A stretch of 64,000 nt of DNA from UPXZ01 sp964568675 (GCA_964568675.1 CAZMQV010000004.1:19945-83944); one strand, 5' to 3'; positions 9,341-19,173 are shown, counted from the first letter of the stretch. Made by a program: numbers and translations. Notes: generated by a model from the sequence alone, not told the origin.

Positions 9341-12300
9341 TTAATTTACAATAGTTTTTAATAACGTCGAAATACCATTTTTTCTTACATCAATAAAATA
9401 AACTCCTTTATTCGACAAAGTCAATTCTGCCACAGTACCTACTGCCTTTGCCGAAGCCACTCGAACACCTGAAAGCGAAAAAACTGACAGTACCGCGTCT
9501 CGCAGTTCGTCATTCAGCCGTACGAATAAGGGTTCACCCGCTTTAGCAGGACAAGGACTTAGACTTGCTTTCTGCTGCAAATCCTTTCGTTCAATTTCAG
9601 TAGGTACACCTACAAACTGATTCGTTCCAATATTAAATTCAGACACCTGAATGGTGTTGCTCGTTACAGCATCCCACGCTTCAATTAAAAACTTAACATA
9701 GCGATATTTCACCTTATTCGGCAAGTCTATCCGAATTTCAGTAGCATCTGTCGGGATATTGAAATTAGTTACCACTGACTGATATTCGTCTAATTCCGCA
9801 TCTTTCCCATAAAACGACGCTTTCGAAGCACGCAAAGAAGAGCTTGTGTTGTTGAAGTCGCGGTGGCGATAAAGAAGATATGTCATTTCATTCGACTGCT
9901 TCATGTCAATTTCAAACCAAGGTTTTACATCGGCAGGCACGGCGACACCTCCAAAGTTTTTTCCAGGTTTTACAAACAAAAAAGCCGACTGATTATCGCC
10001 ATCGATGATATAATACGGCACATCGCCAGCAGGTGCGACAGCGGCATCGACCGGACCCACCGACGAGGCAACAATTGTCCAATCCGAACGGTTTAACAAT
10101 ACATCTTTCCCAGTATAAAGTGGCAGGTTGTTATCTATCACAAACCGCCTTGAGCTACCCTGGAATGGCGTGGCGACCTGATAAGTGATTAATCGTACAT
10201 CCGTTACCGACGGAGTAGAGACAGCTAATTTTATTGGATTACTTCCATTTTGAGAATCAGCTACATGCAAAACCGGTTTAGTTCCGGACAGACTCTTAAT
10301 CATCATCACACAAGGCGCGTCAACTTCAAAAAACGCACCTTTAGTACTGATGCTCGCTGCACGGTAGAACACTACGCCAAGCATATCTAACTCGTTGTTG
10401 TAAACAGCCTGTACGGAGTCGTTATTAGCTACTATCTCGATAGACGAAGCATTGTAGCCAGCCGCCGCGTCAACATCAGCCACTCCTGGAACGACGATGT
10501 AGGCATAACCGGAGGCTTCCGGTTGCAAACCATGGTTGAAAGAGAGCGAAAACACATCTTTACGAACCGTGTCATATTCTGGATAATTCGTATTTATATC
10601 CATCCAGTTTCCAACCTGCTCCTTTGCCGTCAAATCCAGCTTTCCTTTGTTGGGGAAATAGTATGCTACTTTGTTGTGGTATGCCCAATCAATATTATTG
10701 TCGAATGTGTAAGTACCGGATGACAACACAGATTGATTCCCATTTGACGAAACAGTTACATCACCTTTCAACAGGGTTTGATTGACAGTAGTATTAACAT
10801 TGAAAGGCGCTGTAGATTTAATGCTATTGCCAAGGCAAACGAGTTCTTTATCAAAAAAGAAATATGCTTTATTGGCCGAAGAGCTGCTACCCGAATAATT
10901 TGTTCCATTGTAGGCGTCAGTGTATTTATAAACCGAAACGGAGTTTAAACTGTCGCTCACACCACCCACCATCGAAGAACTGCCAGCTAAAATATAGCTG
11001 TTTGCTTGTGGAATATCAACAAATTCAGCCGTAGTTGTTCCGGGTATTTTTGCCCAATTCCACACCGGAAAAATATTGTAATATTCATCTCCATCAACAA
11101 AAATCCCGGTAGCTCCATCGGACATAAAATACTGTTTAATACCCTCACCATTATCTTTCAAGTATTCATTGCGAGCTGTACGCGACGACACCATGCGTAA
11201 ATCGACAGAATAAGATGGCCGTTGATGCAAGGTGTAATCTGTTTTGAAATAATGCGTACTTTTTGCCGATAGACCAAAACTGGAAGGTTCTTCACCCTTG
11301 ATTCTGGCTAACGCATCTTCGTAGAACTTCACGTTCGCAGGGTCAATCAACATCATGCGTTGAATAATTGCATTTTTTCCAGCCCTACCAGTTACGCCAG
11401 GGCGTGTAACCGAGCGTCCGATAACGTTAAAAAAGATATTTCCACCTCTGAAAGCACTTATGTACGTATCTTTCACCAAACTACTAAGAATTTTCTGCTT
11501 AGCAGCGGACAAGGCATAAGGCGAACCGGCTGCATAGCTTGCAGCTTTCGTTATTCCATCGAGAAAAACATCGCCATAAGCTCCAATGTGCAACTGACGA
11601 CCGTGTTGTGTAAAGGAGTTGTCGTACTGAATCCCTTCACTCGACGCGGTATATTCTATTGGTGAATAGATGTATTCCAAAGCGGTTTGCAACAAATCAC
11701 GGTCCTTTGTAAGACAAGCTCTATAAACCCAATGAAGCGCCACATCCACCCGATTAGCGCCTGCCTGCGCACCGGGATTTCCACCTTTATTTTTCAAACG
11801 TGCAATCGCGTTGTTCAACAAAGCTGAAGGTAGTTGCTCCGCGCCCTTGAATTGCACCAACAACAAGAACAAGCCCATTCGTTGTGGTTCGCCTATTTCA
11901 TTTTGATACCAATTGTTGGAAGATGGCGCTGCCGAAAGCCAGAATTGCAGCATCAAATCGAGTTTCGTCTTCAACACGGCATCCTGAAAGTAGGCGCTAC
12001 TTGAATATGTGTAAGCCAATGCCATTTCCAACATGCGATTGAGATGCACCATCGGAGGCCAATCCGTACGGTCTGTTGCAGCATAATTCACATCCGGGAA
12101 TGAGCCATTTGACTGCAAGTTGGTAAGACTCAATCCTACTTTATTGTCAAGGTCGGCGACTAATGAAATTCTATCGGCATAAGCTTCGCTGATAATACGT
12201 TCGGTCATTACATCAAACACCGATTGACTTTCTACCACCACCTGGCATGTTGTCGTCAAGGAGGGATTTGACATTGCTTTTGCCGTGATTGTAGCAATCC

Positions 12301-13843
12301 CCACGCTTTTAGCTTTTACCATTCCATCCGAAGTTATTTCTGCCACATTCGTATTGTCGGACTCAAGCACAACATCGCGATTAATAACAAAAAGTGGTGA
12401 AAATTTTACATGGAGTTTTATTGATTCATTGATGAGTAAATAATGATTTGCTTGCTCGAAATTGATGGAGCTAACAGGCATAGCTTCACCTCTCGAAACG
12501 ATGGAAACATCATACACCGTAGGGCTGGTGTAGCTTCCACGCATCCAAAGCAAATCGACAGCCCGTGGCAAAGGGGAATTAGCTACTTGAATAGGACGAA
12601 TGTTTGCCTCGGTCGATGCCTGAGTAATAACTTCTGCCTGCGTCCAGGTCAAGCCCCCATCCGAAGTTTGATACTTATAGAGCTCAAAAACACCCGGATT
12701 TTCTTTTTTTGACAAATAAACCGTATTAGCGTCATTTACATCAAAACAAATACCACCAGCTTGATATGAGTTGGTGTTGAAAATTTTACCACCAACGGTA
12801 GTATATTGAGCAATTTTAAGTCCGTCGCCTATATTAGCTATTGCATTGCTCACCCATTGAGTTCCATTCCACAATGCAATCTTATAGGTATGATTAGAGC
12901 TTGAACCGGGATTAGTCGTGGCATTTACATTAACCCCATTAAAAGCATCGTAGAGTATAGCCGGCTTTCCATCTACTATCGCAATATCATAAGCTATTGC
13001 CTTTTCTGATTCTGAAGAAGTGGCATACACCACATCGGGCGGAGTAGCATAAGTAATCGCTCCTGCGTCAGCGCCCGATGCCTTCTGAAACTTCAGTCCC
13101 GAATTATTATCATTGACCGCTTTCAGATAATGAATTGTGCTATTATTGTACTTTAGCCCCGTACCCAACTGCGTAATAGCAATGTGAATATTGTGCGAAT
13201 TATCTTGTTTGGCACACATTACAGGCACTTCTTCGCGTAGCGTATAGTTATTTCCAAATCCGGCGTCACCAAGAAATCCGGTACGTTTTGTACCTCCTGC
13301 CGACAAGGAGCCTGTTTTCCCGACAGCATTTTCACCTGCATAAAACGTATAGCCAAGGTTGTTTTTCGAGCGCCATAGCACCACTATATTGTCGCCCATC
13401 GCGAAAGCTAATGACTGACTGATGCCATAACCAGTTAAATTATCCGTTGAAAAACCCTGGGTAATATCTCCGGTAGTAGATGTAGATCGAAAACACTGCA
13501 TATTAGTCTCCTGACCATTTTTGGAGGCAAATATCAAGACCTGACCACTTGCACGAATAAGCAAAGTTGGTGAAGCTAAATCATCTATCCCATAACCCGA
13601 AGCTACGGTAGCCAATTTGACTTCATCGGAAACATGATCATAGGATGAAATTTGCAAACTTCCTGAATTTGTGATCCAGGAAAAAAATGTTTTTCCGTTA
13701 TGATATATCGAAGCCGGCTGATTGCGTATAGCAAATGCACCATTCCCGGTAATTGGCACAATGACTTTTTCGGCTAAGCAAACGACACTAAGTGTCGCAA
13801 AAAGAAGTGTAACTAAAAAATTTTTTCTCATGGTTAATCTCAT
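9341..13843 (-). CDS. Giant secreted lyase: BNR_4 + Ig-like + PL8 + discoidin + T9SS sorting domain
   Basis: A 1500-residue secreted polysaccharide lyase. After a signal peptide (ending VVCLA) come a BNR_4-type propeller (about 25-455; YQAGGICFDVNDANTVYLS, YQTSDGGLTWTQ), a Big_2 Ig-like domain (about 455-540), a PL8 lyase (about 545-1235), a discoidin-like module (about 1250-1403) and a T9SS type A sorting domain (about 1415-1500, ending LLKTIVN). PL8 catalytic residues are all visible: N697 (GANRVD), H747 (SFTQH), Y756 (GAYG), R810 and R814 (GRSVTR). The N-H and H-Y spacings of 50 and 9 match hyaluronate/chondroitin AC lyases. PL8 cleaves glucuronate-containing glycans by beta-elimination; the specificity here is unknown. 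BNR_4 domains occur in PL24/PL25 lyases, so the propeller may be catalytic or only binding. MRKNFLV at 13831 is an alternative start. Confidence 0.9.
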   Translation of the reverse strand: MRLTMRKNFLVTLLFATLSVVCLAEKVIVPITGNGAFAIRNQPASIYHNGKTFFSWITNSGSLQISSYDHVSDEVKLATVASGYGIDDLASPTLLIRASGQVLIFASKNGQETNMQCFRSTSTTGDITQGFSTDNLTGYGISQSLAFAMGDNIVVLWRSKNNLGYTFYAGENAVGKTGSLSAGGTKRTGFLGDAGFGNNYTLREEVPVMCAKQDNSHNIHIAITQLGTGLKYNNSTIHYLKAVNDNNSGLKFQKASGADAGAITYATPPDVVYATSSESEKAIAYDIAIVDGKPAILYDAFNGVNVNATTNPGSSSNHTYKIALWNGTQWVSNAIANIGDGLKIAQYTTVGGKIFNTNSYQAGGICFDVNDANTVYLSKKENPGVFELYKYQTSDGGLTWTQAEVITQASTEANIRPIQVANSPLPRAVDLLWMRGSYTSPTVYDVSIVSRGEAMPVSSINFEQANHYLLINESIKLHVKFSPLFVINRDVVLESDNTNVAEITSDGMVKAKSVGIATITAKAMSNPSLTTTCQVVVESQSVFDVMTERIISEAYADRISLVADLDNKVGLSLTNLQSNGSFPDVNYAATDRTDWPPMVHLNRMLEMALAYTYSSSAYFQDAVLKTKLDLMLQFWLSAAPSSNNWYQNEIGEPQRMGLFLLLVQFKGAEQLPSALLNNAIARLKNKGGNPGAQAGANRVDVALHWVYRACLTKDRDLLQTALEYIYSPIEYTASSEGIQYDNSFTQHGRQLHIGAYGDVFLDGITKAASYAAGSPYALSAAKQKILSSLVKDTYISAFRGGNIFFNVIGRSVTRPGVTGRAGKNAIIQRMMLIDPANVKFYEDALARIKGEEPSSFGLSAKSTHYFKTDYTLHQRPSYSVDLRMVSSRTARNEYLKDNGEGIKQYFMSDGATGIFVDGDEYYNIFPVWNWAKIPGTTTAEFVDIPQANSYILAGSSSMVGGVSDSLNSVSVYKYTDAYNGTNYSGSSSSANKAYFFFDKELVCLGNSIKSTAPFNVNTTVNQTLLKGDVTVSSNGNQSVLSSGTYTFDNNIDWAYHNKVAYYFPNKGKLDLTAKEQVGNWMDINTNYPEYDTVRKDVFSLSFNHGLQPEASGYAYIVVPGVADVDAAAGYNASSIEIVANNDSVQAVYNNELDMLGVVFYRAASISTKGAFFEVDAPCVMMIKSLSGTKPVLHVADSQNGSNPIKLAVSTPSVTDVRLITYQVATPFQGSSRRFVIDNNLPLYTGKDVLLNRSDWTIVASSVGPVDAAVAPAGDVPYYIIDGDNQSAFLFVKPGKNFGGVAVPADVKPWFEIDMKQSNEMTYLLYRHRDFNNTSSSLRASKASFYGKDAELDEYQSVVTNFNIPTDATEIRIDLPNKVKYRYVKFLIEAWDAVTSNTIQVSEFNIGTNQFVGVPTEIERKDLQQKASLSPCPAKAGEPLFVRLNDELRDAVLSVFSLSGVRVASAKAVGTVAELTLSNKGVYFIDVRKNGISTLLKTIVN

Positions 13844-13927
13844 TATATTACTCTTTTAAAAATAGATACAGAATTTATCTGGAAGAATATTATTGGATGT
13901 ATTGCAAAACTGTATTCGAACAGATTC

Positions 13928-13964
13928 AAAAAAACAAGCGCTTAATTAACTACAAGCGCTTGTT
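13928..13964 (-). terminator. Rho-independent terminator inside the PUL
   Basis: AACAAGCGCTT (13933-13943) pairs with AAGCGCTTGTT (13954-13964) across a 10-nt loop. Minus-strand transcripts then run into seven U (13934-13928, overlapping the stem base). It sits just after the stop of the 326-residue binding protein and before the PL8 gene, so it should cut or reduce read-through into the lyase gene. Confidence 0.85.
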
Positions 13965-13975
13965 CAGAAAAAAAA

Positions 13976-14956
13976 CTACTTCACTACTAATTTGGTTATA
14001 AAACTTCCCTGGCTTGATTTAAGTTCAATAATATACATGCCGCTTTGGTTGATTTTTTGCTCTAACCGTTTTCCTCTTACAACCGACTCCGATACTTTCG
14101 AACCGGCAAGTGTGTAGATTGTCAAATAAGCTTTCTCCAATTCCAATTCGGAATGAATTGTAAACATCTGACCGGGATCAACCACACTTGGATAAAGTTT
14201 TGCAGGAATAATTGCATTGTTTTTCACTCCACTCGAAGTTGACAGTCCAAGCCCAAATTCGCCTACCTGCATGGATGAACCAGATGCTGCTCCATTTGTA
14301 GTGTACTTCGGATCATCTACCGCATAGTCGCCACCAACATAATTATCGCTCCATTTCACATACTTCACCCGAACATACTGGTAAGTTGACTTAGGCACCA
14401 TGAGCATATATTCTTCGGGATCAGCTACAGTTTTTGAACCGGAATATCCTCCTGAATTTGGTATCCACACAATTCCGTCTGTATTAATTTTCGTAAAATC
14501 ATCTTCGTTTCCGGTATTGCTACCTTCGATATCCACTCCAAATACACGTAGATAATTATATGTATTTGATCCACCAGCCGGATTTTTACCATCACGATGT
14601 CTCCATTTGATATAGTCAAAGGTTTTAGCAGACTTCATATCCACAGTGAACGAGGGCATTATGCCGGCGGGTTGAACAGGAATCACTTCAGCTCCATTTC
14701 CCGGACTGTATGTTTTTCCAGGTTTGATCAACGAAAGATAAGTGCCGGCATTACCATCCAGCAAATCATTAGCAAATCCGGTAGTAAACTTCGATTCGGA
14801 AGCCATCCATCCATCCGGCACATGCGAGTAGCCTGTTCCGGTTTGAGTAGTTATCGTCCAATTGGCACGATCAATATCGATACCGTTTGATTCTTGCGCC
14901 ATCACCAATGTAGCACCCAGCAACATTGAAAAAATAAAAGTAAATTTTCTTTTCAT
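13976..14956 (-). CDS. Small secreted discoidin-like binding protein with T9SS sorting domain
   Basis: A 326-residue protein with a signal peptide (about 1-20, ending LVMAQ), one discoidin/F5-8 type C-like module (about 29-240; starts RANWTITTQTG, ends MQVGEFGLGLS) and a T9SS type A sorting domain (about 250-326; LTIYTLAGSKV, ending ITKLVVK). No catalytic domain is visible, so it is probably a secreted or cell-surface carbohydrate-binding protein. The same module occurs in the PL8 lyase, the M60 peptidase and the lipoprotein at 17710-19173, which suggests a shared ligand. A strong terminator follows directly. Binding is inferred; the module could equally mediate protein-protein contact on the cell surface. 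Confidence 0.85.
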   Translation of the reverse strand: MKRKFTFIFSMLLGATLVMAQESNGIDIDRANWTITTQTGTGYSHVPDGWMASESKFTTGFANDLLDGNAGTYLSLIKPGKTYSPGNGAEVIPVQPAGIMPSFTVDMKSAKTFDYIKWRHRDGKNPAGGSNTYNYLRVFGVDIEGSNTGNEDDFTKINTDGIVWIPNSGGYSGSKTVADPEEYMLMVPKSTYQYVRVKYVKWSDNYVGGDYAVDDPKYTTNGAASGSSMQVGEFGLGLSTSSGVKNNAIIPAKLYPSVVDPGQMFTIHSELELEKAYLTIYTLAGSKVSESVVRGKRLEQKINQSGMYIIELKSSQGSFITKLVVK

Positions 14957-15186
14957 GATAATAATTTTTTAAAAGATTGTTTTTTACAACTGATAGTTAG
15001 CTCTATATATTGGTTCAAAATATTGAAAACCGTTCCCTACATTCTCAAATAACATCTTACAAATGATACTTAAAAAATTCAATAAACTACTAACATTTAT
15101 TTTGAAAAAACACAACAGAACTCTTAAACAATAAGACTTCTTTGATAAATGTCGGGATACGGTTAGTCAAAATCAAAACTGATTTT

Positions 15187-17652
15187 CTATTTCACAATCA
15201 ATTTGAGCGTTGAGCGCAAATTGCCTTGAAGCGTACTTACAAAGTAAACTCCGGGAGCAGGAATGATTGCGGTAATTTTTCCGTTCTCAATTCTTTGTTC
15301 ATTCACTTTCGCACCTGCCATATTGTAAATAGAAACTACACTCTGGCCTTCCACATCATTGACACGAACCTCAAACTCTTGTCCTGCTTTCACCGGATTG
15401 GGTGATACAATATCTCCATCCGCTTCCACCGATTGAATACCTGTATTGGTTCGGGCTGAAATCTGGATATTCACATGATTAACTACTTTAACTTTAATGC
15501 TATAATTATCTCCGTTTTGCATTGGAGTTACCAAATCTCCATCTACAAGCACTTTTAGCTCATCGACGTAGTTGTCAGCAAGTCCGAAATTCACGATAAT
15601 ATCGCTATCCTCATTAGCAAGGCTTACCCCATTTTGAGAGCAAACGATACCATCGCCGGCTTCTACATTTACTTTGTACTTTATCTGGTCGGGCACCGGT
15701 AGGTTTTCGACTAGCATATTGCTCAAACCAAATTCACTAACCTGTATCGAGTTACCATTTGTTTTATCCCAATCTTCAATTTCTACTTTCACATAACGAT
15801 ACTTTACGGTTTCGAAGGTAAAGTTTAGTACGTTATCATTTTTCGCATAATCTACCACATAATTTTTCACAATGGGAGTGAAATTCACATTATCTGACGA
15901 CCCCGATATCGAGAGCTGTCTTGCCCGCAGATAGTTGCTTGAATTACTTGTGCGATGGGTGTAAGTAGCGCTATTGAAAGTATTTTCACGCTTCATGTCA
16001 ACTACAAACGCAGGAATATAATCAGTAGGAGGTGTAACTCCATTGAGTGATTTACCTGGTTTCACAAATGCAAAGGCAGTTTCATTGTAACCATCAATAA
16101 TATAAGAGGGTTTATCTCCTCCAATCATTGTGTCGGCAGCGCCATTAAATGAAGTTTCGACAGTCCATGCAGAAGTGTCAAAGATTTCGGTTGAAGGAGC
16201 AGATGAAGTGATACCGCGAAGCGAAAGTTTTGCCCATTCGGGCACATTATGACCTGTTACCAACACATAGTCTTCTGCAGGTCGTGGCAAAGCGATTATG
16301 TTTGCATTCGAAAGTGCATGGGCTATTCGGGCGCGAAGCTTCGCTTTGATTGTCGAATCACTTACTCTAATACCCCAAAGGTTAAAATAATCGGTCAAAT
16401 CATATCCACTGATTTGTGAAGATTTCCAGATAAGGTATGCTCGCCGTTCATCGGCATTGCCTTCGACTACTTTTTCTTCACGAGCAACCCGATGAAGCGT
16501 TTTGTAGAACTGATCTCCAAAAATAAGAAATAACTGCTCCCAAACCATAAAACGAAGTTCATCCCGATTGAAGCCAACTATAGCTTCCAACGCTTTATCG
16601 TCCATATCATAAATTCGTTTGGAAACCGGCAACTTCAGGTAACTGTCTTGTGCTTGCTTCCAACGTTGAGCAGTGGTACGCGAATATGTTGTTCCCACGA
16701 TGTTGCGTTCTACTACATACGAGTAAATGTTTACTGTTGATTCAGTTGCCTTGTTTATCAAATAAGCAGGCTGTTGGTGCTGATGACCTATTTCATGTCC
16801 AAGCATCCAAGAGTTATTTCCAGGTAATCCTATTTTTGTCAGATAACGATTGCGGCTTCCTTTTGGATATCCAGTATAGCCCACGGAATTTGCATGCGGA
16901 CTTTCACTTGTATTTTCTACGAGTAAATAGCGTATTTCACCTTTATTGAACCGATGATGTAGTGGATTGGGATCATTATTGTCCAGACCTGAAATCTCAT
17001 CTTCTTTTTCCAACAAAACATGTATTGCTTCCATCCACTCTTTAAGTTTGGCTCCTTGAGTATTAAATAGCGAATAGAGCGTGGCAGCATCGCGCGTGGC
17101 GGCCACAGCTACATAATCAGAAGTAAACAACACATCAGGAGTTTTGTAAGTAGAATACATTTCGTAAAATTCTACGTCAGTAGTAACTCCATACACATAA
17201 TGAGGCGCGCGTACATGTTGGCTTGCCGATGTGAAAGAAATTGACACAACTCCTTTGGGGGCAGCGGCCTCATTCTGTACAAAGCTAAGCCAGATTAAGC
17301 CTCCTGAATGATCGGTTATCGTATTTAACCCTGCTTTTAGCGTAAAGCTTTTTCCCGTACTTCTTGATTCCGGATTGAAGCCTAAAGTACCTACAGTAAG
17401 TACCGGCATCACATCTTTATCGGCTGCCGTAACTATCTCCACATTCACTTCAATGGGCTTACCCGCTTCAGCATAAAATCCAGTTGGCTGTTTGTCATAT
17501 TTTTTGTGTCCTTGGGCCAATCGTAAACGTTCTTTTTCGGCTCCGTTTATTTGTTTGAGTTGGAATGTATCAGGATAAGGAGTTATAATTGCAGCTTTTG
17601 CAACCACCGTAACAATTGATAATAGAAGTAATAATTTTCTCATGGTCATCAT
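15187..17652 (-). CDS. M60 (enhancin-like) zinc metallopeptidase with discoidin module and T9SS sorting domain
   Basis: An 821-residue secreted protease of the M60/M60-like family, whose members cleave glycoproteins such as mucins at glycosylated sites. A signal peptide (about 1-20) precedes an N-terminal beta region and the peptidase domain. The zinc site is H286-E287-I-G-H290, with the gluzincin ligand E304 thirteen residues after H290 (NKATESTVNIY), as expected for HEXXHX(8,28)E. A discoidin-like module spans about 490-640 and a T9SS sorting domain the last 75 residues (VSIYNMAGAKV, ending TLKLIVK). Its position between SusCD-linked genes and the lyase suggests the target glycan is attached to protein. 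An alternative start is the ATG at 17643. Confidence 0.9.
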   Translation of the reverse strand: MMTMRKLLLLLSIVTVVAKAAIITPYPDTFQLKQINGAEKERLRLAQGHKKYDKQPTGFYAEAGKPIEVNVEIVTAADKDVMPVLTVGTLGFNPESRSTGKSFTLKAGLNTITDHSGGLIWLSFVQNEAAAPKGVVSISFTSASQHVRAPHYVYGVTTDVEFYEMYSTYKTPDVLFTSDYVAVAATRDAATLYSLFNTQGAKLKEWMEAIHVLLEKEDEISGLDNNDPNPLHHRFNKGEIRYLLVENTSESPHANSVGYTGYPKGSRNRYLTKIGLPGNNSWMLGHEIGHQHQQPAYLINKATESTVNIYSYVVERNIVGTTYSRTTAQRWKQAQDSYLKLPVSKRIYDMDDKALEAIVGFNRDELRFMVWEQLFLIFGDQFYKTLHRVAREEKVVEGNADERRAYLIWKSSQISGYDLTDYFNLWGIRVSDSTIKAKLRARIAHALSNANIIALPRPAEDYVLVTGHNVPEWAKLSLRGITSSAPSTEIFDTSAWTVETSFNGAADTMIGGDKPSYIIDGYNETAFAFVKPGKSLNGVTPPTDYIPAFVVDMKRENTFNSATYTHRTSNSSNYLRARQLSISGSSDNVNFTPIVKNYVVDYAKNDNVLNFTFETVKYRYVKVEIEDWDKTNGNSIQVSEFGLSNMLVENLPVPDQIKYKVNVEAGDGIVCSQNGVSLANEDSDIIVNFGLADNYVDELKVLVDGDLVTPMQNGDNYSIKVKVVNHVNIQISARTNTGIQSVEADGDIVSPNPVKAGQEFEVRVNDVEGQSVVSIYNMAGAKVNEQRIENGKITAIIPAPGVYFVSTLQGNLRSTLKLIVK

Positions 17653-17666
17653 TTTTGTTTTAATAA

Positions 17667-17697
17667 CTTTGGCAGGAAATTTAATTTCCTACCAAAG
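17667..17697 (-). promoter_or_regulatory. Intercistronic hairpin before the M60 gene
   Basis: CTTTGGCAGGAAAT (17667-17680) pairs with ATTTCCTACCAAAG (17684-17697) across a 3-nt loop with one C/A mismatch. On the minus strand it is followed by TTATTAAAAC, a poor U-tract, so it is more likely a partial terminator or an mRNA-stabilising element than a full stop. It lies between the lipoprotein gene and the M60 gene. Confidence 0.6.
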
Positions 17698-17709
17698 TCA
17701 TTTTAATAC

Positions 17710-19173
17710 TTATTTTTTAATTAATCCAAATTCACCGATTTGCATGGTGCTACCGCTCGTAGCGCCACCTGAATTGTCGCTCCACTGCACAACAATCACT
17801 TTTACATAACGATATTCAAACATGCCACCCAAATGTATCTCATGACGATTGATGTCATTGGCGTTGGGAGCACCTTTGGTGTTTGGCAATGCAATTTCTT
17901 TGGCAACACTTGTCCAGGTTTCGCCATCATTACTACCTTCAACATTTATCCCCCATGCACGCAAATAGGTATAGGTATTGCCCGATCGATGATTCCAACG
18001 AATGGCATTAAACTTAGAGGGAACTTGCAAGTCCACAACAAAATAATTAAAAATACCTGCAGGCGCAGTAGCTCCGCTATATGTTTTGCCTGGCTTTACC
18101 ATCGAAAGGAATGTCGCGCCATTATCATCAAACATATCTTCCGGTTTGCCTGTAGCGCCATCTGCCACATAATTCAAGCCAGTTCCATATACAATAGAAG
18201 TATTAACAGTCCAGAAAGTACGCGTCAAATCAGTTTTCGAGGCATCAACATTGATCGTAAACTCCTTGGTTATACCATTTTTACTTGTTGCTTTAACCAC
18301 GGCTGTTCCTCCGTCTATTGTTTTCAACAAACCCGTAGCAGGATCAATACTCACAACATTATCTCCGCTCTCAATTTCGTAAGTTAATCCGCGGTTTACA
18401 ACATTCACATTAGCCGGAGCTACTGTGATAGTTTTTGTGAGATTAATATACTCACCCACACCCATTGTAACATTGTTAAGTTTCGGATTCAAAATCAGAT
18501 CGGTAATTTCAATTTCGTTTACAACAGTAAGCTGCAAATCCAAAACCGCATTGGGGTTATCTTCCGAATAAACATGTACATTGATAGTACCCGGAGCTTT
18601 TCCGGTAACAATACCAGCGTCAGTAATGCTTGCAAAACTTTGAAAAACGGCATCAAGCGAGAAGTGTAGTTTTTTGTTATCGGAATGAGCAGGAAACACA
18701 AAGATATACGGTTGCAAATTGAGTGAATAATTCTTCTCAATCATTAAGCCGCCTACCGAAGAGGCTGCCTGTAAATATTCCACCGCATGATAATCTTTGT
18801 AAACCTCTACAAAGATGGCAGTGTGTAACGCATTGTTGGCACGAAAAGTGATATTTACTTTTGAAACACCTCTCGACATGGGCTTTAAATTGCCATCGGC
18901 ATCTATTTTCAATATCGAATCATGTTCTACTTCATATATAAAAGCTTTGGAGTCAAATATCATTTCGGGATTGGTCACCTCTTCAATCATGATTTTATCC
19001 GAATTGAATTGCTCAATTCGCAACGTATCACCTTTCAAAGGGTTCTTTACTACTATCTGCATTCCTTCGTAGAATTTGTCATCTATTTGATAATACTCTT
19101 CCTTACAAGAAGCGAATGAAAGAATAACTCCCAGAAGAAACAGTAAGCTTATTTTATTTTTATTTATCTTCAT
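17710..19173 (-). CDS. Surface lipoprotein with Ig-like repeats and a discoidin module
   Basis: A 487-residue lipoprotein (lipobox SFASC at the end of a hydrophobic leader). Beta-rich regions with Big_2-like features occupy about 30-310 (MSRGVSKVNITF, GTINVHVYSEDNPNAV, DGGTAVVKATSKNG). A discoidin-like module fills about 318-487 (RTFWTVNTS to MQIGEFGLIKK) and ends the protein, so there is no sorting domain. It occupies the position directly after susD where PULs usually encode SusE/F-like surface glycan-binding proteins, and that is its probable role. Its module is the same type as in the three secreted proteins downstream. It is separated from the SusD gene by 38 bp. Confidence 0.85.
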   Translation of the reverse strand: MKINKNKISLLFLLGVILSFASCKEEYYQIDDKFYEGMQIVVKNPLKGDTLRIEQFNSDKIMIEEVTNPEMIFDSKAFIYEVEHDSILKIDADGNLKPMSRGVSKVNITFRANNALHTAIFVEVYKDYHAVEYLQAASSVGGLMIEKNYSLNLQPYIFVFPAHSDNKKLHFSLDAVFQSFASITDAGIVTGKAPGTINVHVYSEDNPNAVLDLQLTVVNEIEITDLILNPKLNNVTMGVGEYINLTKTITVAPANVNVVNRGLTYEIESGDNVVSIDPATGLLKTIDGGTAVVKATSKNGITKEFTINVDASKTDLTRTFWTVNTSIVYGTGLNYVADGATGKPEDMFDDNGATFLSMVKPGKTYSGATAPAGIFNYFVVDLQVPSKFNAIRWNHRSGNTYTYLRAWGINVEGSNDGETWTSVAKEIALPNTKGAPNANDINRHEIHLGGMFEYRYVKVIVVQWSDNSGGATSGSTMQIGEFGLIKK

